Source: CAZMJP01 sp964566895 (GTDB lineage Bacteria > Patescibacteriota > Patescibacteriia > UBA2591 > UBA6264). From it: 8,690 nucleotides of DNA. This document shows positions 1 to 5,324 of the stretch, piece by piece. The DNA lies in contig CAZMJP010000025.1 in the NCBI GenBank assembly GCA_964566895.1, positions 1 to 8,690 on the forward strand, in the 5' to 3' direction. A program made the position numbers and the translations under genes. Within the stretch, counting starts at the first letter, position 1; the number at the start of each line of letters is the position of its first letter. The notes beneath the pieces are model-generated. The model did not search any database and was not told the origin of the DNA. It saw nothing but the letters and a program-made list of their open reading frames with translations.

Positions 1-53
1 GACCTTCATTCCAGCTTCCAAAGAGCCGTGTCCTGCCATTAGACGACCCCGCA
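1..53 (-). tRNA. tRNA-Gln (anticodon TTG), 3' end cut by window edge
   Basis: Read on the minus strand from base 53, the sequence folds as the 5' two thirds of a tRNA. The 5' acceptor strand is TGCGGGG, followed by TC at positions 8-9. The D stem is GTCT/GGAC around loop AATGGCA, then A26. The anticodon stem is CGGCT/AGCTG around the seven-base loop CTTTGGA, which gives anticodon TTG and hence glutamine (CAA/CAG codons). A starting U1 is usual for bacterial tRNA-Gln. A short variable region (GAAT) and a 5' T-stem strand (GAAGG) follow, and then the window ends. The base after T54 reads C where T55 is expected; this may be a variant, a sequence error or a misplaced boundary. The 3' acceptor strand and CCA cannot be seen. 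Confidence 0.88.
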
Positions 54-60
54 ATATTTT

Positions 61-81
61 ATTCTCTATTTATTCTCTATT
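61..81. repeat. 11-base tandem duplication at gene/tRNA junction
   Basis: ATTCTCTATT occurs at 61-70 and again at 72-81, one base apart. The copies cover the last codons and stop of the HTH/LAGLIDADG-like gene and its spacer to the tRNA. On the coding strand the duplicated unit contains the TAG stop. A related TTCTCTAT lies at 739-746, just inside the start of the same gene. Confidence 0.7.
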
Positions 82-749
82 AATATCCCTTCAATCCATC
101 CTTGTATTCTTCTATTTAAGTTGGTACTTTTTTTTACAATAATTCTCAATAAACCATGATAATCCAGATTAACATTTTTTCTTCTAGTTTTAATTTTATG
201 TCTCTTCCAAATAATATTACTAAACCTATTTAATGGAAAATTTGTAATCTTCGACCAGTATCGCTGTGCTCTCTTACCATTCGCTGTTTCATGGAGATAA
301 ATGGAAAAATTAATATCCTCATCCTTTATATTACAAAAATTCTTAAGCCACTTAAGATAAAATCTTACCATTTTACTATCAGAATTGCCAAAAATAACTC
401 TTACTGACGGATTATATTTTTTCTGTTTACTCCCCTCAGCCCAATATAAAGCGATGCCGATTAACCAAAACTCTCTCTTGCTTATCTTCCCAATCTCTTT
501 GATTGCCCCTTCTTTAATCTGTTCTGTTTTTAATAATCTCTTTTCTCTTTTTCTTTCAGCGCCTAGATTTAGTTTTGTCAAACTTTTCTTTCTCAGTCTA
601 TTCTGCTGTGCCCGCGTCAGTCTAATGTCCTTTAACCATAAAGAGAGGCTCGTTTTCGTAACGGGTAGCCGTTTTATAATCTCACTATATGATAACCCTC
701 TCTTTCTTAATTGGATAGCTCTCTTTTTCTCTTTTATCTTCTCTATCAT
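66..749 (-). CDS. HTH plus LAGLIDADG-like DNA-binding protein
   Basis: This is a 227-residue, strongly basic protein. Residues about 8-41 look like a resolvase-type helix-turn-helix (RKRGLSYSEIIKRLPVTKTS). A Lys/Arg-rich linker leads to residues 94-108, FWLIGIALYWAEGSK, which resembles a single LAGLIDADG helix with its acidic residue (E105). What follows (GNSDSKMVRFYLKWL at 121-135, a histidine-bearing strand near 153, YWSKI near 164, GLLRIIV near 199-205) fits the alpha/beta body of that fold. By family knowledge it could be a homing-endonuclease-derived protein or a DNA-binding regulator; I cannot tell which and do not assign a nuclease activity. The gene has its own promoter and palindrome and ends 12 bases before tRNA-Gln. 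The ATG at 749 lacks a Shine-Dalgarno. By eye its base composition is more AT-rich than the glycosyltransferase genes. Confidence 0.82.
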   Translation of the reverse strand: MIEKIKEKKRAIQLRKRGLSYSEIIKRLPVTKTSLSLWLKDIRLTRAQQNRLRKKSLTKLNLGAERKREKRLLKTEQIKEGAIKEIGKISKREFWLIGIALYWAEGSKQKKYNPSVRVIFGNSDSKMVRFYLKWLKNFCNIKDEDINFSIYLHETANGKRAQRYWSKITNFPLNRFSNIIWKRHKIKTRRKNVNLDYHGLLRIIVKKSTNLNRRIQGWIEGILIENK

Positions 750-750
750 A

Positions 751-799
751 TTGGAACCACGACTATATTATATTATCAATTATAATATGTGGTTCTAAT
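751..799. promoter_or_regulatory. Long imperfect palindrome, candidate operator
   Basis: TTGGAACCAC at 751-760 is matched by GTGGTTCTAA at 790-799, with 9 of 10 bases complementary. Inside these arms the AT-rich core holds a second pair, ATATTAT and ATAATAT (782-788). The outer arms flank the -10 box of the promoter for the HTH gene, and the left arm lies two bases from its start codon. The layout suits an operator, possibly for autoregulation by the HTH protein. No T-run follows the hairpin on either strand, so an intrinsic terminator is less likely. Confidence 0.6.
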
Positions 800-806
800 T
801 TGTCAA
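779..806 (-). promoter_or_regulatory. Sigma-70-type promoter for the HTH/LAGLIDADG-like gene
   Basis: On the minus strand the -35 box is TTGACA (806-801) and the -10 box is TATAAT (784-779), both perfect consensus, with a 16-base spacer. The -35 box overlaps the TGA stop of the upstream glycosyltransferase gene (805-803). Transcription would start near 772, giving a leader of roughly 20 bases before the ATG at 749. A second TATAAT at 772-767 has no matching -35 box. Confidence 0.68.
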
Positions 807-1582
807 ACTTTTTTCCATTTCCAAAAATACTTCAAGGCGCTGGCGATATGAATTCGAACTATTTTTTTAAACAAACCGCCCTTGTCGGAAGATCGCTGAT
901 AAAAATGGTACATTTTCGCCGAAGGCAAATAAACCGTTTTAAATCCGTTTTGGCGAATTTTTCTCGCCAAATCAGTATCTTCAAGATATAAAAAATAGCG
1001 TTCATCAAAAAGTCCGACCCTCTCTAATATCCGCTTTCTGCCAGCTAAACAGGCGCCGAGAAGCCAGTCTACCTCTCGGGTCTGCTGGTGGTCGAAATCG
1101 CGCATTGAATATCTTTTTAATTCATTTTTAAAAAAAATCTTGCCTAAAAAAGTGCGTCTAGCCAAAGGCGTATAAAAACGCGGAAACCGATAACAAGAAT
1201 CTTGAATCGTCTTGTCGATATTCAAAAGTTGCGGACCTGCCAGTCCGACCAAAGAATCTTGCTTTAACAAACCAATCAGCGCTTCAACCGAGCCAGGCAA
1301 AACAATCACGTCGGCGTTTAAAATCAAAATGTATTCTCCTTTAGCCGCCTTAATTCCCTGATTATTCGCTTTGGCATAACCGACATTTTCTTTATTGAAA
1401 ATCACCCGACGATTTTGTTCCATTTTCCGCCAATCGGCCAAAAAGTCCCTGCTCTGGGCGGTAAAAGCGTTATCAATAATGATTATTTCCTTTTCCAAGC
1501 CAATCTTCGCCTCGGAAATGTTTCTCAAACACTGTTTCAAAAGATTTTCTTGGTTGTAGTGAACGATAATAATGGACAACAT
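803..1582 (-). CDS. GT2 family glycosyltransferase (rhamnosyltransferase-like)
   Basis: The product is 259 residues and is a GT-A fold transferase that would add a sugar from a nucleotide donor to a lipid-linked glycan at the inner membrane face. It opens with MLSIIIVHYN. The donor-binding stretch NVGYAKANNQGI is followed by a DXD-type LNADVIV (D91) and the acceptor-side block LLGACLAGRKRILERVGLFDERYFLYLEDTDL, whose ED..D carries the catalytic acidic residues. The usual DNNSTDGS motif reads DNAFTAQS here. I chose the ATG at 1582 because the paralogue at 4348-5271 begins with the same MLSIII and shares its AGCG leader. An in-frame ATG at 1639 would add 19 residues, but these are encoded by an 8-base repeat and look unlike the family. 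No Shine-Dalgarno precedes either start. The stop overlaps the -35 box of the next gene. Donor sugar and linkage cannot be read from the sequence. Confidence 0.9.
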   Translation of the reverse strand: MLSIIIVHYNQENLLKQCLRNISEAKIGLEKEIIIIDNAFTAQSRDFLADWRKMEQNRRVIFNKENVGYAKANNQGIKAAKGEYILILNADVIVLPGSVEALIGLLKQDSLVGLAGPQLLNIDKTIQDSCYRFPRFYTPLARRTFLGKIFFKNELKRYSMRDFDHQQTREVDWLLGACLAGRKRILERVGLFDERYFLYLEDTDLARKIRQNGFKTVYLPSAKMYHFYQRSSDKGGLFKKIVRIHIASALKYFWKWKKV

Positions 1583-1598
1583 AGGCGCTGGCGCTAAA
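1583..1598 (-). repeat. AGCGNN hexamer pair before a GT2 start
   Basis: Immediately before the ATG at 1582 the coding strand reads TTTAGCGCCAGCGCCT, with AGCGCC present twice. A closely similar leader precedes the paralogous GT2 gene at 5271. No Shine-Dalgarno is present, so it may be a shared upstream remnant or an unrecognised initiation signal. Confidence 0.5.
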
Positions 1599-1619
1599 TT
1601 AAAATATAAAAATGAAGTC

Positions 1620-1652
1620 GGGTAATTGGGTAATTCCATTATGAAGTAATGG
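1620..1652. repeat. 8-base tandem duplication and small hairpin between two GT2 genes
   Basis: GGGTAATT occurs twice without a gap (1620-1627 and 1628-1635). Directly next to it CCATTA (1636-1641) and TAATGG (1647-1652) form a six-base inverted repeat around TGAAG. This sits in the 70-base spacer if the downstream gene starts at 1582. Read on the minus strand it would encode the N-terminal ELPNYP of the longer alternative start, which speaks against that start. Confidence 0.7.
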
Positions 1653-2798
1653 CTACTCCATCCACTTCCTTATTTCCCGCGGGCCGACTTTGGCTCTTTT
1701 TATAATGTACTTCCTTTTTCTTAACATCCTTGGCAATCCTTGATAAAAGGCCAACCCGCTTTTGAAAAAATTAATCGGCTGGGTAGATAAGAGATAAATC
1801 TTTTTAAGCGTCAAATGAAACAAAATAAAATGCAGATGAAGGAAAACGTTAACGCCATAGTCGTTTTTAAACAAAAGCCAAAGGTTGTTGCGAAAAGAAA
1901 GATATTCAATAATTTTCGACCGGTGAGAATGCGCCTTAGCGATCTCAAATAGAGCCGCGTCTCCTTTGACGCCGGCTGAACGAAAATGGTAAGCCACGGC
2001 TTGCGGCGCGTAAACGGCCTTCCAACCCCGCAAGCGCAAACGCCAAGCCAAATCATTATCTTCCTGATAAGCGAAAAAATCTCGGTCAAAATATTCGCCA
2101 ATTTTCTCCAAATCTTTGATTTGGTTAGAAAATTGAGCGTCCACCGTAGCCCGAGTTTGGCGAGAGTGAAGGCGGACTTTATCCATTTCATCGGGCACCC
2201 TAACGTCTTCCAGGGCCGAACGGCGATACAAAACGCAGGCGCCGGAAACGCCGAAAATCTCAACCTTTTTGCCGTACCGCTTTTTATCTTTTTCCCCGGC
2301 GCCGCGGTCAACAAACCGCCGACTTTTTAAAATTCTTAAACCGACACTATCGATAATGTCAGTTTTAATCTTTTCTTCCACTTCCCTATCTCCCCATTTA
2401 ATCTTTAACAGTTTACCGGCAACAGCGCCGACCCCTTCGTCCCTATCGGCTTCTTTTAGCAAATTTTCTAAAAATTTTGGCTCCAGAATAACATCGGGAT
2501 TTAATACTAAAACAAACTCTGAATCGGTCAAAATAATGCCCTGATTATGCGCCTGAGCAAAGCCGAGATTTCTGACATTACGCACCACAAAAAGTTTAGC
2601 CGAACTGCCAAACTCGCGTTTGATATTTTCCTCTGAATAATTATTTTTGACAAATTCAAAAGTGCCGTCGTTGGAGGCGTTGTCAATAAGTAAAACTGAA
2701 AAATCCTGAAAGGACTGTCGAAAAACTGAATCAAGACAATCCTTTAAAAACCTTTTACTGTTGAAAGTAACAATTTGGATGGATAACTTAGAAGACAT
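1653..2798 (-). CDS. GT2 family glycosyltransferase with internal insertion
   Basis: The 381-residue product has a full GT-A core: LSIQIVTFNS at 5-14, LLIDNASNDGT at 36-46, NLGFAQAHNQGI at 77-88, the DXD region LVLNPDVIL at 97-105, and FGVSGACVLYRRSALEDV at 182-199. The acidic block DRDFFAYQEDNDLAWRL lies at 238-254. The C-terminal 300-381 is hydrophobic and then basic, so the enzyme probably sits on the membrane. Between ALEDV and EYFD, residues about 203-234 form an insertion of roughly 30 residues that both other GT2 enzymes in the window lack. It is described separately. The ATG at 2798 is preceded by AT-rich sequence without a Shine-Dalgarno. The enzyme would extend the lipid-linked glycan; the donor sugar is not predictable. 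Confidence 0.93.
   Translation of the reverse strand: MSSKLSIQIVTFNSKRFLKDCLDSVFRQSFQDFSVLLIDNASNDGTFEFVKNNYSEENIKREFGSSAKLFVVRNVRNLGFAQAHNQGIILTDSEFVLVLNPDVILEPKFLENLLKEADRDEGVGAVAGKLLKIKWGDREVEEKIKTDIIDSVGLRILKSRRFVDRGAGEKDKKRYGKKVEIFGVSGACVLYRRSALEDVRVPDEMDKVRLHSRQTRATVDAQFSNQIKDLEKIGEYFDRDFFAYQEDNDLAWRLRLRGWKAVYAPQAVAYHFRSAGVKGDAALFEIAKAHSHRSKIIEYLSFRNNLWLLFKNDYGVNVFLHLHFILFHLTLKKIYLLSTQPINFFKSGLAFYQGLPRMLRKRKYIIKRAKVGPREIRKWME
2139..2177. repeat. Imperfect inverted repeat inside a GT2 gene insertion
   Basis: GTCCACC at 2139-2145 pairs with GGCGGAC at 2171-2177 apart from one mismatch, enclosing a partly self-complementary GC-richer centre. The element codes for residues 208-220 (VRLHSRQTRATVD) of the GT2 protein, in the segment that paralogues lack. 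Its frame is kept open. It may be the relic of a short palindromic repeat inserted into the gene. Confidence 0.5.
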
Positions 2799-2807
2799 AT
2801 ATAATTT

Positions 2808-2863
2808 TAGATTTATGATTTAAGATTATTGATTACTGATTACTGATCATTGATTGTTGACCA
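2808..2863. repeat. Heptanucleotide array, eight degenerate units
   Basis: Read on the plus strand, successive 7-base units are TAGATTT, ATGATTT, AAGATTA, TTGATTA, CTGATTA, CTGATCA, TTGATTG and TTGACCA. The G of GA falls exactly every seven bases at 2810, 2817, 2824, 2831, 2838, 2845, 2852 and 2859. The array fills most of the 48-base spacer between the ligase-like gene and the next GT2 gene and runs into the ligase C-terminus, supplying its TGA stop (2847-2849). Confidence 0.85.
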
Positions 2864-4313
2864 GGGCGGCGGTGAAGACCAAATAAAAAATACCCAGAGG
2901 ATGGAACAAAAACGGACTGGTCAGGTTGGCGACGGCGATACTCGCCAAACCGGCCAGCAAACCGACAACTAACCTTTTTTCAAAAATATTCCCCGACGGC
3001 AGAGTTTTAATTTTCCGCCAACCCCGATAAAAAATAAAAAACAAAATTAACGCATAAACCAATAAAGACAACAAGCCCAACTCCAGCCAGATTTCCAAAT
3101 AACCCCAATCAAGATGGAAAGTGGTTTGTATTTCCTTAGTTAAAGAATTCTGATACGATACCTCCGCTCCCAAGCCGCGACCGAAGAACGGCCGCTCTTT
3201 TATTTTCTCCGCCAAAACCGGCAAAATATTCATCCGCGTTAAAGAGCTTAACTCGTCTTCCGGCGCCAAAACGGTTTTCATTCGTTCTCTAAAATATCCA
3301 AACCCCTGAAATACCTGACCGCCGCTGACCAAGGTGTATAGAACTCCGAATTCCAAAGCCAAAACAACGACCACAGTTAAGGAAAAAATCAACCAGCGAC
3401 GCCAATTTAGTCCTTTAAGTAAAAAAATCAAACCGACGAGAATCCCCAAAAAATAAGCCCGGGAAAAATTAATCAGGACCGCCAAACTGGCCGGAACCGC
3501 CAGCCAGACCAATTTGCATCTTGTCCCGCCTTTTTCTTTTTTCTCCGAAACCGATAAAAGTCCCAGAAGAACCAAAAAAATGGGAAGAATTAACAAATGC
3601 GCCGGCGTGACGATCCGAAAAAAATTATTACCCGCATAAGTGGCTTTACCGATAACCACCTCCCGCCACCACCAATAAAAAGAATCGTGAACTTCAACTA
3701 AATCAGTAGTAAAAAGAATAAAAACGATAAAGGTCAAAAGAACAATACCGATAATCCCAACTTTGCTAACGGCGAAAACCCTTTCTTTAAAATCTTGCTT
3801 TTTCAAAAGGTCAACCAAGGGGAAAATCAAAAAGAGATACCAATAATTCATAAAATCCTTAATCGCCAGAATATCGTTATTGTTGATTATCCCGTTGACT
3901 AAACCAAAAAAAATCAGAAACAAGAGAAGAGAAAATAAAATGAGTAAAGGGGAATTAGCAGAAAAACGAAAAAATCCCTTGTCCTCCGTCCGCCGAGTTA
4001 ATTTATTGAACAGCCAAATAAAAATAACAATAAGGAACAAGGTTGTTCTTAAAGAAAGGTCGGCAAACTCAAACAAATGACCACCGTGTCCGGCAAAAAA
4101 TTCAAAAATCAAGATTAAAAATCCATACTCTACTTTATGCCAAGCCAGTAAGGCGGTGCCTGAAACAACCAGAAAAAAAACAAGGGTAGACACGCTCGGG
4201 TAAAAATAACCCAAAAGCGATAACAACTGAAAAACAAAAAAAATATAAACCCCGTTAGAAATCCCGTTCTTAAAACTCTTTCTTAAATTAAACTTATTTG
4301 ATATCTTCGCCAT
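2847..4313 (-). CDS. O-antigen ligase/polymerase-like membrane protein (WaaL/Wzy type)
   Basis: The 488-residue product consists of many hydrophobic helices with a large extracytoplasmic loop near the C-terminus, as in the Wzy_C/O-antigen ligase family. Visible family features are FSRAYFLG at 283-290, the Arg-bearing SLTRMNILPVLAEKI at 357-371, RPFFGRGLGAE at 374-384, and H400 in TTFHLDWGYLEIWLELGLL, the place of the conserved loop histidine. Such proteins polymerise glycan repeats or transfer a finished glycan from undecaprenyl diphosphate to an acceptor. Sequence alone does not separate ligase from polymerase. CPR bacteria are thought to lack LPS, so a protein or S-layer acceptor is plausible (inference). 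The ATG at 4313 has an AGGA five bases upstream. The last four residues and the stop lie inside a heptanucleotide array. Confidence 0.88.
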   Translation of the reverse strand: MAKISNKFNLRKSFKNGISNGVYIFFVFQLLSLLGYFYPSVSTLVFFLVVSGTALLAWHKVEYGFLILIFEFFAGHGGHLFEFADLSLRTTLFLIVIFIWLFNKLTRRTEDKGFFRFSANSPLLILFSLLLFLIFFGLVNGIINNNDILAIKDFMNYWYLFLIFPLVDLLKKQDFKERVFAVSKVGIIGIVLLTFIVFILFTTDLVEVHDSFYWWWREVVIGKATYAGNNFFRIVTPAHLLILPIFLVLLGLLSVSEKKEKGGTRCKLVWLAVPASLAVLINFSRAYFLGILVGLIFLLKGLNWRRWLIFSLTVVVVLALEFGVLYTLVSGGQVFQGFGYFRERMKTVLAPEDELSSLTRMNILPVLAEKIKERPFFGRGLGAEVSYQNSLTKEIQTTFHLDWGYLEIWLELGLLSLLVYALILFFIFYRGWRKIKTLPSGNIFEKRLVVGLLAGLASIAVANLTSPFLFHPLGIFYLVFTAALVNNQ

Positions 4314-4318
4314 ACAAT

Positions 4319-4322
4319 TCCT
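4319..4322 (-). promoter_or_regulatory. Shine-Dalgarno of the ligase-like gene
   Basis: AGGA on the minus strand ends five bases before the ATG at 4313. It is the only convincing Shine-Dalgarno I see among the complete genes of this window, and it supports this start. Confidence 0.5.
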
Positions 4323-4347
4323 GACGGAGTAAATAATAAATCGGACC

Positions 4348-5271
4348 TTACCGATATTTGACGATATTAGTAAAAGCCGGTTTGTTTTTTTTAATCGCTT
4401 CGTATTTCATCGGAGAAAAACAGAAAAGAATCTGGGTAAAACAAGCTAAGAGCAAACTTAAAGGACGTAAAAAAGCCAGAATTAAATACTCTTTATGAGA
4501 AGAATATTTTTTAAAGTAATAAATAGCGCTCTGAGTGTAAATACGTTGTTTGCAAAGCGGCAGAAGTTGGGAAAAACTCCGCGAATCGCGGTGAAGGATA
4601 CGGGTCTCCGGATTATAAATTATTTTCCATCCCGCATCTTTAACCCTTTTGCAAAAATCAACTTCCTCAAACCAAAGGAAAAAACGCTCGTCCAATAAAC
4701 CAATTCGGTCAAGAACCTCCCTCCTGGTCATAAAAAAGGCGCCCATCACTTGGTCAACTTCGGCTAATTGATAATAGTCAAAATCGGATTGAAAATAGTC
4801 CCTGAGGACTTTAGCGCGAGGAAAGAGATATTGAAGTTTTAAAAAAATCATTAAATGGGAGCCGACCGTGGGGAAACTCCTCACCGAAGGTTGGATAACG
4901 TCATCGGAACCAACTAATTGGCAGCCGAGTATCCCGCAATCGCTGTTTTTTTGCATAAAACTGACCGTCTTTTGCAAAGTTCCCTGATAAACCTCGGTAT
5001 CCGGATTAAGCAATAAAATAAATTCGCCCCGGGTTCGTTTAATACCCTGATTATTCGCTTTGGCAAAACCGTTATTTTGACTATTCAAAATAACTTTAAA
5101 CCTCAAACCTGAAACTCTAAACTGCGAAAGGAATTCTCTGCTGCCATCTGTAGAGTTATTATCAACGACAATAATTTCATAATCCAATCCTTGAGTATTT
5201 TTTAAAATAGAAAACAAACATTTTTCCAGCAGAGGTCTGACATTCCAGTTAACGATAATAATGGATAACAT
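4348..5271 (-). CDS. GT2 family glycosyltransferase (rhamnosyltransferase-like)
   Basis: The 307-residue product is a paralogue of the enzyme at 803-1582. It has MLSIIIVNWN at 1-10, VVDNNSTDGS at 35-44, NNGFAKANNQGI at 66-77, the DXD motif in LLLNPDTEV (D91), MGAFFMTRREVLDRIGLLDE at 176-195 and FFLWFEEVDF at 197-206. A hydrophobic segment at about 262-286 followed by a basic tail suggests a membrane anchor. Residues 51-60 (FRVSGLRFKV) are encoded by a 7-base-period tract, yet the spacing from REFL to the NNGFAKA motif equals that of the paralogue, so the loop was replaced rather than lengthened. The start is fixed by the family N-terminus and the AGCG leader. The gene ends 34 bases before the ligase-like gene. 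It would add a sugar to the lipid-linked glycan. Confidence 0.94.
   Translation of the reverse strand: MLSIIIVNWNVRPLLEKCLFSILKNTQGLDYEIIVVDNNSTDGSREFLSQFRVSGLRFKVILNSQNNGFAKANNQGIKRTRGEFILLLNPDTEVYQGTLQKTVSFMQKNSDCGILGCQLVGSDDVIQPSVRSFPTVGSHLMIFLKLQYLFPRAKVLRDYFQSDFDYYQLAEVDQVMGAFFMTRREVLDRIGLLDERFFLWFEEVDFCKRVKDAGWKIIYNPETRILHRDSRSFSQLLPLCKQRIYTQSAIYYFKKYSSHKEYLILAFLRPLSLLLACFTQILFCFSPMKYEAIKKNKPAFTNIVKYR
5094..5121. repeat. 7-base-period tract within a GT2 gene
   Basis: Plus-strand units are CTTTAAA, CCTCAAA, CCTGAAA and CTCTAAA, four in a row with AAA at the end of each. The coding strand reads TTTNAGG-like units, which contain no stop in any frame. The tract encodes residues 51-60 (FRVSGLRFKV), between the DNNSTDGS and NNGFAKA motifs. 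Confidence 0.78.
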
Positions 5272-5286
5272 AACGCTTACGCTAAA
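5272..5286 (-). repeat. AGCGNN hexamer pair before a GT2 start
   Basis: The coding strand reads TTTAGCGTAAGCGTT directly before the ATG at 5271. It aligns with TTTAGCGCCAGCGCCT before the paralogous gene at 1582. Confidence 0.5.
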
Positions 5287-5296
5287 CTCCCTGCCA

Positions 5297-5324
5297 TTTT
5301 TACTTTTTAGTTTTTACTTTTTCA
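5297..5324. repeat. 7-base-period tract at the 3' end of the GT4 gene
   Basis: Plus-strand units are TTTTTAC, TTTTTAG, TTTTTAC and TTTTTCA. On the coding strand the unit AAAAAGT contains TAA in one frame, and that TAA (5302-5300) is the stop of the GT4 gene. The tract gives the Lys-rich end KVKTKK. Confidence 0.75.

Noticed and set aside
1..53. tRNA-Glu instead of tRNA-Gln
   Set aside because: The D arm resembles bacterial tRNA-Glu, but the seven-base anticodon loop CTTTGGA places TTG at 34-36, and the U1 start also fits Gln.
56..61. TAAAAT as a -10 box for the tRNA
   Set aside because: It ends two bases before the mature tRNA 5' end, so transcription would start inside the tRNA, and no -35 box is present at the right distance.
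385..798. Plus-strand open frame of 137 codons
   Set aside because: It is antisense to the HTH/LAGLIDADG-like gene, its peptide is a low-complexity run of Phe/Leu/Ser typical of the reverse complement of Lys-rich coding, and it has no recognisable domain.
751..799. Intrinsic terminator after the glycosyltransferase operon
   Set aside because: The stem is long but no T-run follows it on either strand, and it coincides with a consensus promoter for the next gene, so a regulatory role fits better.
1811..2314. Minus-strand open frame of 167 codons in another frame
   Set aside because: It lies wholly within the GT2 gene at 1653-2798, whose frame carries all the family motifs; the alternative peptide shows none.
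2808..2863. CRISPR array
   Set aside because: The repeat unit is seven bases with no spacers and no cas genes nearby; it is a simple tandem repeat.
4583..4597. CCGCG/CGCGG perfect inverted repeat
   Set aside because: It is short, lies within the GT2 gene at an ordinary coding position with no insertion in the protein, and is compatible with chance.
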